64,000 bases of DNA, from assembly GCF_020687695.1 (NCBI RefSeq), contig NZ_JAJEWL010000004.1, forward strand, positions 124,001-188,000. The letters are read 5' to 3'. Below the pieces are notes generated by a model. That model saw only the letters and a program-made list of their open reading frames with translations. It ran no database searches and was not told where the DNA came from. Shown piece after piece: positions 1-9,461 of the stretch (the first letter of the stretch is position 1; the number at the start of each line of letters is the position of its first letter). The position numbers were made by a program, and so were the translations under genes. The stretch is from Pusillimonas sp. MFBS29 (GTDB lineage: Bacteria > Pseudomonadota > Gammaproteobacteria > Burkholderiales > Burkholderiaceae_B).

Positions 1-1311
1 AAAGAGCATATGTCTGAATACTATGCGCCCAAAAATTTTAATTTTTGGTATTTCTTTGGCTCGCTGGCCATGCTGGTCCTGGTCATCCAGATCGTCACCG
101 GCATCTTCCTGGTCATGAACTACAAGCCCGATGGCAAGCTGGCATTCGACTCCGTCGAATACATCATGCGCGAAGTGCCCTGGGGCTGGCTGATCCGCTA
201 CATGCACTCCACCGGCGCCTCCATGTTCTTCGTGGTGGTCTACCTGCACATGCTGCGCGGCCTGTTCTACGGTTCGTACCGCAAGCCTCGCGAGCTGGTC
301 TGGATCTTCGGTGTTGCGATCTTCCTGTGCCTGATGGGCGAAGCCTTCATGGGCTATCTGCTGCCCTGGGGCCAGATGTCGTACTGGGGCGCCCAGGTTA
401 TCGTGAACCTGTTCTCGGCCATTCCTTTCATCGGCCCTGAGCTCGCCATCTGGATCCGCGGCGACTACGTCGTATCCGACGCCACGCTGAACCGCTTCTT
501 CGCCTTCCACGTCATTGCCATACCTCTGGTACTTATCGGCCTGGTCGTTGCACACATCATTGCGCTGCACGAAGTGGGCTCGAACAACCCCGACGGCGTT
601 GAAATCAAAGAAGGCCCCAAAGACCGCTATGGTCGTCCGGTCGACGGCATTCCCTTCCACCCCTACTACTCGGTGCACGACATCGTAGGCGTGGCCGGCT
701 TCCTGATCGTCTTTGCCGCCATCATCTTCTTTGCTCCTGAAATGGGCGGGTACTTCCTCGAGTACAACAACTTCATCCCGGCCGATCCGCTGAAGACACC
801 TCCGCACATTGCTCCGGTCTGGTATTTCACGCCGTTCTACTCCATGCTGCGTGCCATCACCGCCGACTTCACCTGGGTACTGGCCGGTGCCGCTGTCCTG
901 GCAGCCATCGTCCTGTTCATCAAGGGCAACCTGAAAGGCATCTGGCGCATTGCCGTGCCGGTCGTGCTGATCCTTGTTGCCATCACCCTGCGCACCATCG
1001 ACGCCAAGTTCTGGGGTGTGGTTGCCATGGGCGGTGCAGTCGTGATCCTGTTCTTCCTGCCTTGGCTCGACCACTCGCCGGTCAAATCCATACGCTACCG
1101 TCCTACCTGGCACAAGTATCTGTATGGCATTTTCATCGTCAACTTCCTGGTGTTGGGCTATCTGGGCACACAAGCGCCTACGCCTACCTTTAACCTCATG
1201 AGCCAGATCGGAACGCTGATCTATCTGGGCTTCTTCCTGCTGATGCCCGTCTGGAGCCGTCTGGGTACCTTCAAGAAAGTCCCCGACCGCGTTACGTTTC
1301 ACGCTCATTAA
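1..1311 (+). CDS. petB: cytochrome b of the bc1 complex (5' end outside window)
   Basis: This is the membrane diheme subunit of ubiquinol:cytochrome c reductase, which oxidises quinol and passes electrons to the Rieske protein and cytochrome c1. The first ATG is at 10, but the reading frame is open to base 1 and encodes KEH just before it. Relatives have a further stretch ahead of this sequence, so the true start is upstream and the gene is partial here. Counting from the ATG, heme-ligand histidines fit H66, H80, H167 and H182. The Qo motif reads PVWY rather than PEWY, the form known from beta- and gammaproteobacteria. Several hydrophobic helices follow. Cytochrome c1 begins 20 bases after the stop, and a Rieske gene is expected just upstream, outside the window. 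Confidence 0.97.
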   Translation, partial: KEHMSEYYAPKNFNFWYFFGSLAMLVLVIQIVTGIFLVMNYKPDGKLAFDSVEYIMREVPWGWLIRYMHSTGASMFFVVVYLHMLRGLFYGSYRKPRELVWIFGVAIFLCLMGEAFMGYLLPWGQMSYWGAQVIVNLFSAIPFIGPELAIWIRGDYVVSDATLNRFFAFHVIAIPLVLIGLVVAHIIALHEVGSNNPDGVEIKEGPKDRYGRPVDGIPFHPYYSVHDIVGVAGFLIVFAAIIFFAPEMGGYFLEYNNFIPADPLKTPPHIAPVWYFTPFYSMLRAITADFTWVLAGAAVLAAIVLFIKGNLKGIWRIAVPVVLILVAITLRTIDAKFWGVVAMGGAVVILFFLPWLDHSPVKSIRYRPTWHKYLYGIFIVNFLVLGYLGTQAPTPTFNLMSQIGTLIYLGFFLLMPVWSRLGTFKKVPDRVTFHAH

Positions 1312-1331
1312 GGCCACCAATACGTTACGGA

Positions 1332-2186
1332 ATGATCATGATTAAAAAGCTGCTAGGCACTATTGCTTTGTCACTGACCTGCGCGGTTTCGTTCGCCGCC
1401 GGCGGTGGCTACAAGCTCGACTCCGCGCCCGATCGCATAAACGACATGGCTGCGCTGCAAAACGGCGCCAAACTGTTCGTCAACTACTGTCTGGGCTGTC
1501 ATAGCGCCAACTCCATGCGCTATAACAAGCTCACCGAGATCGGCCTGACCGACGAGCAAATCAAGAAAAACCTGCTGTTCACCAGCGACAAGGTCGGCGA
1601 CCTCATGCATATCGCCATGACGCCCGCCGATGCCAAGAACTGGTTTGGCGCCGCGCCACCCGACCTGTCCGTCATCGCACGCGCCAAGTCCACTACCATG
1701 GGCCCATCGGGTGTTGACTACATCTACACCTTCTTGCGCACCTTCTATCGCGACTCGTCCAAAGCCACGGGCTGGAACAACCTGGTCTTCCCCAGCGTGG
1801 GTATGCCCAACGTACTCTGGCAACTCGAAGGCCCCCGCACCCTCGAAAAAGTAACCATCCACGAAACCGAGAAAGAAGACGGCACGCTGGAATGGGAACG
1901 CATCACCGCCAACTACGACGGCCATGGTTTCTCGGAAATCAAAACCGAAGTATTGGAAAACTACAGCGGCAATGCGGTCAGCAAGTCCACATTTACTCCT
2001 GCTGATGCTTCCGTCTCGGCAAACTTCGACAGCCAGGTCGCCGATCTCAGCAACTTCCTGGGCTGGATGGCCGAACCCATGCAATTGCAGCGCAAGAAGA
2101 TGGGTGTCTGGATCCTGCTCTTCCTGTCCCTGTTCCTGGTCGTCGCATGGCGCCTGAATGCAGCATACTGGAAGCATGTCAAGTAA
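1332..2186 (+). CDS. petC: cytochrome c1 of the bc1 complex
   Basis: This 284-residue protein is the c-type heme subunit that accepts electrons from the Rieske protein and passes them to soluble cytochrome c. It has an N-terminal signal segment ending near AFAA, a covalent heme motif CLGCH at residues 53-57, a methionine in the segment VGMPNVLW that fits the sixth heme ligand, and one C-terminal membrane anchor (about residues 260-278) followed by a short basic tail. The start may be the ATG at 1332 or the one at 1338; both lead into MIKK. It follows cytochrome b closely and is probably co-transcribed with it. A strong terminator lies just downstream. Confidence 0.97.
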   Translation: MIMIKKLLGTIALSLTCAVSFAAGGGYKLDSAPDRINDMAALQNGAKLFVNYCLGCHSANSMRYNKLTEIGLTDEQIKKNLLFTSDKVGDLMHIAMTPADAKNWFGAAPPDLSVIARAKSTTMGPSGVDYIYTFLRTFYRDSSKATGWNNLVFPSVGMPNVLWQLEGPRTLEKVTIHETEKEDGTLEWERITANYDGHGFSEIKTEVLENYSGNAVSKSTFTPADASVSANFDSQVADLSNFLGWMAEPMQLQRKKMGVWILLFLSLFLVVAWRLNAAYWKHVK

Positions 2187-2241
2187 ACTGACCTGAACTA
2201 CATTCCGGCAGCGCCCGACACCATGTTCGCACTGCCGGCCC

Positions 2242-2273
2242 CAGAGGCGTAGTTTTATACGCCTCTGCTTTTT
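2242..2273 (+). terminator. rho-independent terminator after petC
   Basis: A perfect 10-bp stem (CAGAGGCGTA at 2242-2251 and TACGCCTCTG at 2258-2267) with a 6-nt loop is followed by C and five T. It separates the cytochrome genes from sspA. Confidence 0.9.
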
Positions 2274-2333
2274 GCGGAGCGGCATTTTTCAATGCTCGCT
2301 CTTGTTCTTATTTATACGATTGGAATCCGCAAC

Positions 2334-2942
2334 ATGATGGTGCTCTATTCTGGAACGACCTGCCCGTTCTCACAACGCTGCCGGTTTGTGTTGTTTGAAA
2401 AAGGCATGGATTTTGAAATCCGTGATATCGACCTGTACAACAAACCCGAAGACATCGCGGTCATGAACCCCTATGGGCAAGTACCCATTCTGGTCGAACG
2501 CGACCTGATTCTGTACGAATCCAACATCATCAACGAATACATCGACGAGCGCTTCCCGCACCCGCAGCTGATGCCGGCCGATCCGGTCATGCGCGCGCGT
2601 ACCCGCCTGTTCCTGTACAACTTCGAAAAAGAACTGTTCGTGCATGTATCGGCCCTTGAAGACCGCAGCTCCACCGACACGAAAGCACAGGAAATCGCAC
2701 GTCAGAACATACGCGATCGCCTGGCCCAACTGGCTCCGCTGCTGCTCAAGAACAAATTCATGCTGGGTGAAGAGTTCTCCATGCTCGACGTAGCTGTCGC
2801 ACCCCTGTTGTGGCGCCTGGATCACTACGGTATCGAACTACCCAAGAATGCTGCGCCCATACAGAAGTACGCCGAGCGCATTTTCTCCCGTCCAGCCTAC
2901 ATTGAAGCGCTGACACCTTCCGAAAAGGTCATGCGCCGTTAA
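2334..2942 (+). CDS. sspA: stringent starvation protein A, GST-fold regulator
   Basis: SspA is a glutathione-S-transferase-fold protein that binds RNA polymerase and alters transcription under stress and starvation. The product has an N-terminal thioredoxin-like domain (SGTTCPFSQRC near residue 5, then NPYGQVPILV and the YESNIINEYI motif) and an all-helical C-terminal domain. The open frame extends back to 2292, but family members begin MMVLYSG, so I place the start at the ATG at 2334 (2337 is also possible). That gives about 202 residues, usual for the family. sspB follows 10 bases later, the standard proteobacterial arrangement. The preceding terminator at 2242-2273 implies its own promoter. 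Confidence 0.93.
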   Translation: MMVLYSGTTCPFSQRCRFVLFEKGMDFEIRDIDLYNKPEDIAVMNPYGQVPILVERDLILYESNIINEYIDERFPHPQLMPADPVMRARTRLFLYNFEKELFVHVSALEDRSSTDTKAQEIARQNIRDRLAQLAPLLLKNKFMLGEEFSMLDVAVAPLLWRLDHYGIELPKNAAPIQKYAERIFSRPAYIEALTPSEKVMRR

Positions 2943-2952
2943 GCCAGCCAAC

Positions 2953-3405
2953 ATGCAAGAGTCATCTACCAAGCCTTATCTGATACGCGCCCTGCACGAA
3001 TGGTGCACCGACAACGGCTACACGCCTCATATCGTGGTTACCGTCGACGCCAACACCGTCGTGCCGGCGGCGCATATCCACGATGGCCAGATCACGCTGA
3101 ACATAGGCACTATGGCCACCAACCGCCTGACGCTGGGCAATGAATATATCGAATTCCAGACCCGCTTCGGCGGTGTCACCGAACAGATATTCGTGCCCGT
3201 CGCAGCGGTATCGGCCATCTATGCGCGTGAAACCGGTGCGGGCATGGGCTTTGACGTCATTGCATCGCAGCCCTACCCGGGCGGCACCGACGCACCGGAA
3301 GCCAGCGAACCCGCCCTGGAAGAAGTACCCGACAGCGGTGCCGCAGCGGCTCCCGACACGTCCGACAGCCCGAAGAAGCCGCCCAGGCTTACCGTCATCA
3401 AGTAG
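2953..3405 (+). CDS. sspB: ClpXP specificity-enhancing factor SspB
   Basis: SspB is an adaptor that delivers ssrA-tagged proteins to the ClpXP protease. This 150-residue product shows the family pattern: an N-terminal folded domain (TKPYLIRALHEWC, then HIVVTVD, VVPAAHI, ITLNIG) and a long acidic, Pro/Ala-rich linker from about residue 110. It ends in a short basic-hydrophobic tail (RLTVIK), which in SspB docks on the ClpX zinc-binding domain. It lies 10 bases after sspA and is surely co-transcribed. Its end meets a convergent LysR gene 6 bases away. Confidence 0.95.
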   Translation: MQESSTKPYLIRALHEWCTDNGYTPHIVVTVDANTVVPAAHIHDGQITLNIGTMATNRLTLGNEYIEFQTRFGGVTEQIFVPVAAVSAIYARETGAGMGFDVIASQPYPGGTDAPEASEPALEEVPDSGAAAAPDTSDSPKKPPRLTVIK

Positions 3406-3411
3406 ATCGGT

Positions 3412-4353
3412 TCAGCCGGGCATATGGCCCGGCGGCGCCTGCCAGTCCCTGAAGTATTCTTCCATGTGCATGACACAGGTCGATACCTTGGCTGTCGCCC
3501 CCAGGCGCTCGGGATACACCGCCCAGATGCTGGCATCCTGTCTGTAGGCGGGCAGTACTCTTTGCAGCCTGCCTGACTGCAGATGCGGAAACACATCCCA
3601 GATCGAGCGCAGCACAATGCCATGTCCATCCAGGGCCCAACCCACTGCGATCTCACCATTGTTGGTCACCAGCTTGCCATCAACCTTGATGCTGACCGTC
3701 ATGGCGTCTGACGTCAGTTTCCAGACCCCGACCGGGTGGTCGCGCTCGCGTATTACCAGGCAGTCGTGGTCGCGCAAGGCACGTACCGTGTCGGGACTGC
3801 CGTAGCGTTGCAAATAAGACGGCGCGGCGCAAAGCACACGATAGTTGTCGGCCAGCTTGCGGGCGATGTAGTTGGAATCGATCACATCGCCAACGCGTAC
3901 ATCGACGTCGTAGCGATGCCGCACCAGATCCACCACGTGATCGAAAACATCCAGCCTGACCTGTATGGCCGGATGCTTCTTTGCAAATTCCGCCAGGCAT
4001 TCGGCAACCACACGGCGCCCGAAACCAAAGCTGGTCGATACCCGCAACACCCCACCCGGCTCATTCTTCATGCGCGCAATCTGGTCGTGCAGGACATCCA
4101 CGCTGGTCAGCACCTGCAGCGCAAGCTCGAGGGTTTGTTCGCCTTGCTCGGTCAGGCTGATTTGCCGGGTATTGCGATGAAAGAGCCGTGTATCGAGCTC
4201 GCTTTCCAATGCCTGCATGCGCCTTGATACGTAGGCCGGCGAAATGCCGAGCGCCTGGGCAGCCCTGGAAAAACTCAGGTGCTCGGCCGCCACACAAAAT
4301 ATTTTCAACCCATCGAGGGAAACCGTGGACAAGGCATTTGCAAGCATTTTCAT
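3412..4353 (-). CDS. LysR-family transcriptional regulator
   Basis: This 313-residue protein has the LysR layout: a winged helix-turn-helix at about residues 12-70 (FSRAAQALGISPAYVSRRMQALE) and a C-terminal periplasmic-binding-type effector domain. It is divergent from the amidase/TRAP/asparaginase genes across a 98-base spacer, the classic LysR position, so it probably controls that operon in response to the amide substrate or a product; this is inference. A start six bases later (ATG at 4347) is possible. The promoter spacer is AT-rich compared with its surroundings. Confidence 0.88.
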   Translation of the reverse strand: MKMLANALSTVSLDGLKIFCVAAEHLSFSRAAQALGISPAYVSRRMQALESELDTRLFHRNTRQISLTEQGEQTLELALQVLTSVDVLHDQIARMKNEPGGVLRVSTSFGFGRRVVAECLAEFAKKHPAIQVRLDVFDHVVDLVRHRYDVDVRVGDVIDSNYIARKLADNYRVLCAAPSYLQRYGSPDTVRALRDHDCLVIRERDHPVGVWKLTSDAMTVSIKVDGKLVTNNGEIAVGWALDGHGIVLRSIWDVFPHLQSGRLQRVLPAYRQDASIWAVYPERLGATAKVSTCVMHMEEYFRDWQAPPGHMPG

Positions 4354-4451
4354 GTTTAAGTCAATTCTGTTTTAACTTATTTGAATTGTATTGTATGACG
4401 TAGCAACGTAGACTCCGGCAAATACAAATACAAGATAGGGGAGATCAAGCC

Positions 4452-5840
4452 GTGTCACTACCGCCTTTACGCCATATCTACGGGCAGCTTCGTGCGGGAA
4501 GCCTTACTGCAACCGAACTGGCGCAAGCCTGCATTGCAGCTTACGCAAGCAGCGAAAGCCATTTGCACGCCTATAAAACCTGGGCCGGGGATATCGCGCT
4601 TGAACAGGCCAAAGCAGCCGACACACTTTTGAAATCGGGCATCGATCTTGGCCCGCTTATGGGCATACCGGTTTCCGCAAAAGATCTTTATGCCGTGCCC
4701 GGCCTGCCGACTTTTGCAGGCAGCACGCAAGCTTTGCCTGGCTGGGACAAACCCGGCCCCGTAGTGCGCAGCGTGCAGTCACAGCTGGGCGTGATCACCG
4801 GCAAGAGCCATACGGTGGAATTTGCCTTCGGCGGCATAGGCATCAACCCCCACTGGGGCACGCCCTACAACCCCTGGGATGCCAGCCAGCACCGCATTCC
4901 GGGCGGCTCCAGCTCGGGCGCAGGCGTTTCTCTCATTCAGGGATCGGCTTTGCTGGCCCTGGGCACCGATACCGCCGGCTCGGTACGCATTCCTGCATCG
5001 CTGACCGGAACCACGGCGCTCAAAACCACTTATGGCCGCTGGTCCAATGAAGGCATCGTGCCGCTGTCATCGTCGCTGGACAGCCCCGGCTTGCTGGCAC
5101 GCAGCATTGCCGATCTGGCCTTCGCTTTCGAAGCCATGGATCCCTTGTTGACCGGCCAGACAGCATCCTGCCAAGCCCTGCACAGCCTGAAAGGCGTGCG
5201 CATCGGCATACCGGAAAACTTCTTCTGGGAGGGTTGCGACGCCTCCATCGTTGCCTGCGTGCAGTCGGCCGTTCAGCGCCTTGAGGCAGCTGGCGCCGAA
5301 GTGGTCAGGATGGCCATGCATGGCTGCGACACCGTCTACGAAATCTTCCAGGCCGGCGGCCTGGGCGCCCCCGAGGTTTCCGAGTTCCTGGCCTCCTGCC
5401 ATCCCGAGCAGATCAGCCAGCTGGACCCCATCGTGCGCATGCGCGTCGAGGCGGCTGAATCCATGACTGCAACGGAGTATCTGCGCCGCATCAGGGTACT
5501 GAAGCAGGCCTCTGCAAACGCAGCAAAGATCTTCGATGAAGTCGATGTGCTGCTGACGCCGACGGTAGCCATTTCGCCACCGGCCGTGAGCGATTTGAGC
5601 GACCCGGCGGCTTATCGTCACGCCAACATGATGGTGTTGCGCAACACCAGCATTGCCAACCTCATGACCTTGTCCGCCATCACCATGCCGGTGGGCAAAG
5701 ATGATCAGAACATGCCGGTAGGCCTGCAACTTATGGCAGGCCCCCGGCAGGAAGCACACCTGCTGGCCATTGCTGGCCGAATCGAGCAGGAACTGGGCCA
5801 AGCCCAAGACATACTGGGTACGCCCCCCAACCTACGGTAA
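4452..5840 (+). CDS. amidase-signature family amidohydrolase
   Basis: This 462-residue enzyme belongs to the amidase signature family, which hydrolyses amides to acid plus ammonia using a Ser-cisSer-Lys triad. Visible motifs are the lysine in GIPVSAKDLY, the serine-rich signature in IPGGSSSGAGVS and the nucleophile region GTDTAGSVRIPA. The start is a GTG at 4452 preceded by GGGGAG with 9-base spacing. It opens a run with a TRAP transporter and ends with an asparaginase, so a small amide or amidated amino acid is a likely substrate. The exact substrate cannot be read from the sequence; GatA itself is unlikely because gatB and gatC are absent. Confidence 0.87.
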   Translation: MSLPPLRHIYGQLRAGSLTATELAQACIAAYASSESHLHAYKTWAGDIALEQAKAADTLLKSGIDLGPLMGIPVSAKDLYAVPGLPTFAGSTQALPGWDKPGPVVRSVQSQLGVITGKSHTVEFAFGGIGINPHWGTPYNPWDASQHRIPGGSSSGAGVSLIQGSALLALGTDTAGSVRIPASLTGTTALKTTYGRWSNEGIVPLSSSLDSPGLLARSIADLAFAFEAMDPLLTGQTASCQALHSLKGVRIGIPENFFWEGCDASIVACVQSAVQRLEAAGAEVVRMAMHGCDTVYEIFQAGGLGAPEVSEFLASCHPEQISQLDPIVRMRVEAAESMTATEYLRRIRVLKQASANAAKIFDEVDVLLTPTVAISPPAVSDLSDPAAYRHANMMVLRNTSIANLMTLSAITMPVGKDDQNMPVGLQLMAGPRQEAHLLAIAGRIEQELGQAQDILGTPPNLR

Positions 5841-5872
5841 TTTACCGATCAACCAATCTGGCAGGAGCATTT

Positions 5873-6865
5873 ATGTCCAAACTTTCTTTGAAAAAACTTG
5901 GCTTGCTGAGCATGGCCGCCATCATGTCGGCCTCTACCGCTTATGCGGCCGAGTTCGAGTTCACCTTCGCTCACGTATTGACCGAAAACACGCCTAACGC
6001 ACGCGCCGCCGTGAAGTTCAAGGAAGAGGTCGAAAAGAATTCCGACGGCCGCATCAAGATCAATGTGCGTCCCGCAGCCCAGCTTGGCGGTGACGTCGAG
6101 ATCATCGAACAAACGCAAATGAACCTGGTGCAGATTGCCATTCCGCCCACCGGCAACCTGGCGAACTTCCAGCCCAAGATGTTCGTTTTTGACCTGCCCT
6201 ATCTGATGGAAGATGAAGCGGCCATGAAACGCCTGCTGGACGGTGAAGTCGGTCGCGAAGTGCTCGACACGCTGTCGGCCAACAACCTGTACGGCGTTAA
6301 CTACTGGGGCGCCGGCTTCCGTCAAATGACCAACAACATCCGCCCCATCAACGGCCCCGATGACCTGAAGGGCATCAAGATGCGTACGCTGCAGGCACCG
6401 ACCATTCTGGCCGCCTATCGCGAATATGGCGCGAACCCTACCGCCATGGCTTACACCGAGGTCTATAACGGCCTGCAGCAAGGCGTGGTTGAAGGTCAGG
6501 AAAACCCCCTGGCAAACATCGATTCCATGAAGTTCTACGAAGTGCAGAAATACATGACGATGACCAATCACATCTATCACACCTATGGTGCCGTCATGAA
6601 CAAGGCTGCATGGGAATCCTTGCCGGAAGACCTGCAAAAGGTAGTGAAGGACGCCTTCGATACCGGCCGTGATTATGCCCGTCAGCTGACCAATGAAGAC
6701 GAAGCAAAGATTCTGGCCAACATCAAGGATCAGATCGAAATCATTGAGCTGTCCCCTGAAGGCAAGCAAGCCTTCAAGGAAAAATCCAAGAACCTGCGCA
6801 AACAGTTCGAGAAAAGCGTTACGCCCGAGCTGATGGAACGCGCCATCCAGGCTGCACAGGGCTAA
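5873..6865 (+). CDS. TRAP transporter substrate-binding protein (DctP family)
   Basis: This 330-residue periplasmic protein would bind the substrate and present it to the membrane permease of a sodium-driven TRAP system. It has an N-terminal signal peptide ending near AYAA, and DctP-family segments including AQLGGDVEIIEQ, the specificity-region stretch RQMTNNIRPINGPDDLKGIKMRT and the QGVVEGQENPL motif. The arginine in KMRT is the usual carboxylate-binding residue, so a substrate with a carboxylate is likely. AGGAG precedes the ATG. The small and large permease genes follow at once. Confidence 0.93.
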   Translation: MSKLSLKKLGLLSMAAIMSASTAYAAEFEFTFAHVLTENTPNARAAVKFKEEVEKNSDGRIKINVRPAAQLGGDVEIIEQTQMNLVQIAIPPTGNLANFQPKMFVFDLPYLMEDEAAMKRLLDGEVGREVLDTLSANNLYGVNYWGAGFRQMTNNIRPINGPDDLKGIKMRTLQAPTILAAYREYGANPTAMAYTEVYNGLQQGVVEGQENPLANIDSMKFYEVQKYMTMTNHIYHTYGAVMNKAAWESLPEDLQKVVKDAFDTGRDYARQLTNEDEAKILANIKDQIEIIELSPEGKQAFKEKSKNLRKQFEKSVTPELMERAIQAAQG

Positions 6866-6886
6866 GAAGCACAGGAGAAGCCGGCC

Positions 6887-7396
6887 ATGTTAACTGCCAT
6901 CAACAAATTACTGGATCGCATCGAAAGTTTCGCAATGATCGTTCTGATGCTGGTCGCCACCTTTGTTTCCATTATCCAGGTGGCCGCGAGATATGTGTTC
7001 AACAACTCGCTTTACTGGTCCGAAGAGACCATTCTGTACGCGTTGATCAGCATGAGTTTTCTGGCCGGCAGCATGGGTGTGCGCTACAGCGCGCACATCT
7101 GCGTCGAGGTACTGCCGCTCATGGTGGGGCCTCGCATGGTTGTCGTGCTTAAGTACGTGGCCGCGATACTCGGGGCCATCTTCGCCCTGACCCTTGTGTA
7201 TTACGGCACACGTCTGTTCATCAATACCAATAACATGGGGCAGCTTTCACCCGCCATGCGGATACCCGTTGCCTATATCTACGCCATGATTCCCATTTCC
7301 GGCGCCTTCATGTTTCTGCGCTATGCCTGGGTCATCCAGCACCTGATACAGAAAAAGCCCTTTGTACCCTTGAAAATGGACGTCAGTGCAAGCTGA
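6887..7396 (+). CDS. TRAP transporter small permease (DctQ family)
   Basis: This 169-residue membrane protein has four hydrophobic segments, as expected for the small permease subunit. It includes the family segment RYVFNNSLYWSEE in the first loop. It lies 21 bases after the binding protein and 13 bases before the large permease start. Its role is assembly with the large subunit; it has no transport specificity of its own that can be inferred. Confidence 0.92.
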   Translation: MLTAINKLLDRIESFAMIVLMLVATFVSIIQVAARYVFNNSLYWSEETILYALISMSFLAGSMGVRYSAHICVEVLPLMVGPRMVVVLKYVAAILGAIFALTLVYYGTRLFINTNNMGQLSPAMRIPVAYIYAMIPISGAFMFLRYAWVIQHLIQKKPFVPLKMDVSAS

Positions 7397-7409
7397 ACGA
7401 GGAAGAAAC

Positions 7410-8684
7410 ATGGTTGCCGCACTAGTTCCAATATTTTTCGGGCTGCTCTTATTCGGTCTGCCCATCTTTGCCTCACTGGCGCTCGCCGTCACACTGGCGC
7501 TGTATTTTTTCGGGGCCATCGACCCATTGGTCGTGCCCATGCGTATGTTCTCGGGGATGAACAACTTCTCCCTGATGTCCATCCCGTTCTTTATTCTGGC
7601 CGCCGAACTGATGCGCATAGGCGGTCTGTCCGAGCGTCTGATCGGGCTGGCACGCGCCCTGATAGGCTGGATTCCAGGCGGTCTGGCCGCTGCCACGGTA
7701 TTGTCGTGCCTGTTCTTCGGCTCCATCTCCGGGTCCAGCCCCGCGACCGTGATCGCCATCGGCAGCATCATGTTCCCGGCACTGGTTGCAGCAGGCTATA
7801 ACAAGTACTTTGCCATCGGTCTGATTACAACCGCCGGCACACTTGGCCCTATCGTGCCTCCCAGCATCGCCCTGATCATTTACGGCTCCGTCACGGGCTC
7901 GTCCGTAGGGCGCCTGTTTGCGGCCGGCATTCTGCCCGCCTTGTTGATCGGCTCACTGCTGATCACATACTGCTGCCTGTACGCCCTCAAGAAGCGTTAT
8001 CCACGCGAACCCTTCCCCACGGCCACAGAGATCTGGGTGGCACTCAAGCGTTCTGCCTGGGGCATGGGTCTGCCCGTCATTTTGCTTGGCGGTATTTACT
8101 CTGGCATGTTCACTCCCACCGAGTCCGCTGCTGCCGCCTGCCTGTACGGCTGGTTCGTCGGTGCCGTGGTGTATCGCAGCATATCGATCAAGGCACTGGG
8201 CGAAGTATTGCGCGGCAGCGGTCTGCTGTCCGGCATTCTGTTGCTGATTACCGCAGGCGCATCCGCGTTCTCGTGGATCCTGGCAAGCACCGGCGCCCCG
8301 ACGGCCCTGGCCACACAGGTGCTGTCCGGCTTTGAGTCGCCGGTCGCCATCCTGGCACTGTTCAACGTGATCATGCTGGTAGCCGGCATGTTCCTTGACA
8401 GCGCATCGGCCATCATCGTGCTCGCTCCGCTGATGCAACCCATTGCCGCCCAGGTCGGGGTCGACGCCGTACACTTTGGTGTCATTACCCTGGTGAACCT
8501 GTCGGTGGGCATGCTTACCCCCCCGGTAGGCCTGAACCTGTTCGTTGCCATGGGGGTATCGGGCATGACGCTGGGCGAGGTCTTCAAGGCCGCCCTGCCG
8601 ACCATCGTGCTGATGTTGATCGCGCTGATCCTGATCACCTACATTCCCTGGTTCAGTTTGGCCATACCCAATTTCTTGTATTAA
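7410..8684 (+). CDS. TRAP transporter large permease (DctM family)
   Basis: This 424-residue, very hydrophobic protein with about 12 membrane segments is the transport channel of the TRAP system. Family motifs seen are GSISGSSPATV, GTLGPIVPPSIALI, FTPTESAAAA and MLTPPVGLNLFV. An in-frame start exists at 7386, inside the DctQ end. The ATG at 7410 has GAGGAA at good spacing and gives the usual N-terminus, so I use it. The CnbZ-like gene starts 10 bases after the stop. Confidence 0.93.
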   Translation: MVAALVPIFFGLLLFGLPIFASLALAVTLALYFFGAIDPLVVPMRMFSGMNNFSLMSIPFFILAAELMRIGGLSERLIGLARALIGWIPGGLAAATVLSCLFFGSISGSSPATVIAIGSIMFPALVAAGYNKYFAIGLITTAGTLGPIVPPSIALIIYGSVTGSSVGRLFAAGILPALLIGSLLITYCCLYALKKRYPREPFPTATEIWVALKRSAWGMGLPVILLGGIYSGMFTPTESAAAACLYGWFVGAVVYRSISIKALGEVLRGSGLLSGILLLITAGASAFSWILASTGAPTALATQVLSGFESPVAILALFNVIMLVAGMFLDSASAIIVLAPLMQPIAAQVGVDAVHFGVITLVNLSVGMLTPPVGLNLFVAMGVSGMTLGEVFKAALPTIVLMLIALILITYIPWFSLAIPNFLY

Positions 8685-8694
8685 GGATACTGTC

Positions 8695-9459
8695 ATGGTT
8701 GAAGCAATTGTTTTTGATGCCGGCGGCTACCGTTTCGTACCCAGCGGCGTGCTGCAATATTCCGGTGGGGTGGCCGCCCAGCCGGGCTATACCATCCGCC
8801 GCGTGGTGTTCTCCAGGCCCGTTCCCGTTAAAGAAGGCTTCAAGCGCATTGAAAACATACTGCGGGCGGAAGGCCGCCCGCTGACCGCGTTCTGCGCTTG
8901 CGAACTGCGTTCGCCCGCCCCCCTGAGCGAAACCGGGTTCTCTACCTTCAACACCGACTACGTTCAAACGCTGAAAGATTGGGGAATATACGACGGCGTG
9001 CACAACCCCATTGCACGCAGCAACGTCTGTCCGGAAATCGATCCGCCCGCCGAACCCTGCTTCTACGCCTTCAGCTACACCGTGCCCTGCGACACAGAAG
9101 AAAACACCTATGTGATTGCCGGCAGCAGCGAAGTTCCCGAAGGCAAAGGCAATTACAAAGACCATCTTGTTCGCTATCAGGACATCTCGCCCGAAGGCAT
9201 GCACGAGAAAGCCCGCTGGGTATTGGCCGAAATGGAAAGACGCCAGGCCGTGCTGGGCTACACCTGGCGCGACAGCACCGCCGCACAGTTGTATATTGTG
9301 CACAACCCGCACCCCTTCCTGGCGGAAGAATTCGCAAAACGCGGTGCCATGCGCTTTGGCCTCACCTGGCACTTCGTACGTCCACCCGTGGTGGACATGG
9401 AATTTGAAATGGACTGCCGCCGTGTTTTGAACGAACGTATTGAACTGATCGAAGCCTGA
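8695..9459 (+). CDS. CnbZ-like / RidA-related protein, possible deaminase
   Basis: This 254-residue protein resembles a family annotated after CnbZ, a 2-amino-5-chloromuconate deaminase, which is distantly related to RidA/YjgF proteins. The recognition is from the N-terminal pattern (AGGYRFVPSGVLQYSGGVAA) and the conserved CACELRSPAP segment, and it is not certain. A role in removing an amino or imino group from the product of the amidase step would fit the operon. AAGGA precedes the ATG. The asparaginase begins three bases after its stop, suggesting translational coupling. There is no signal peptide, so it is cytoplasmic. Confidence 0.5.
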   Translation: MVEAIVFDAGGYRFVPSGVLQYSGGVAAQPGYTIRRVVFSRPVPVKEGFKRIENILRAEGRPLTAFCACELRSPAPLSETGFSTFNTDYVQTLKDWGIYDGVHNPIARSNVCPEIDPPAEPCFYAFSYTVPCDTEENTYVIAGSSEVPEGKGNYKDHLVRYQDISPEGMHEKARWVLAEMERRQAVLGYTWRDSTAAQLYIVHNPHPFLAEEFAKRGAMRFGLTWHFVRPPVVDMEFEMDCRRVLNERIELIEA

Positions 9460-9461
9460 CC

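Noticed and set aside
841-870. Unusual Qo-site motif in cytochrome b
   Set aside because: The PVWY form is known in beta- and gammaproteobacteria, so it is a taxonomic mark and not an anomaly.
1371-2285. 304-codon minus-strand frame
   Set aside because: It is opposite to cytochrome c1, which has signal peptide, heme motif and anchor.
3415-3434. Hairpin GCCGGGC/GCCCGGC as terminator between sspB and LysR
   Set aside because: It lies within the LysR coding end and has no T-run on either strand.
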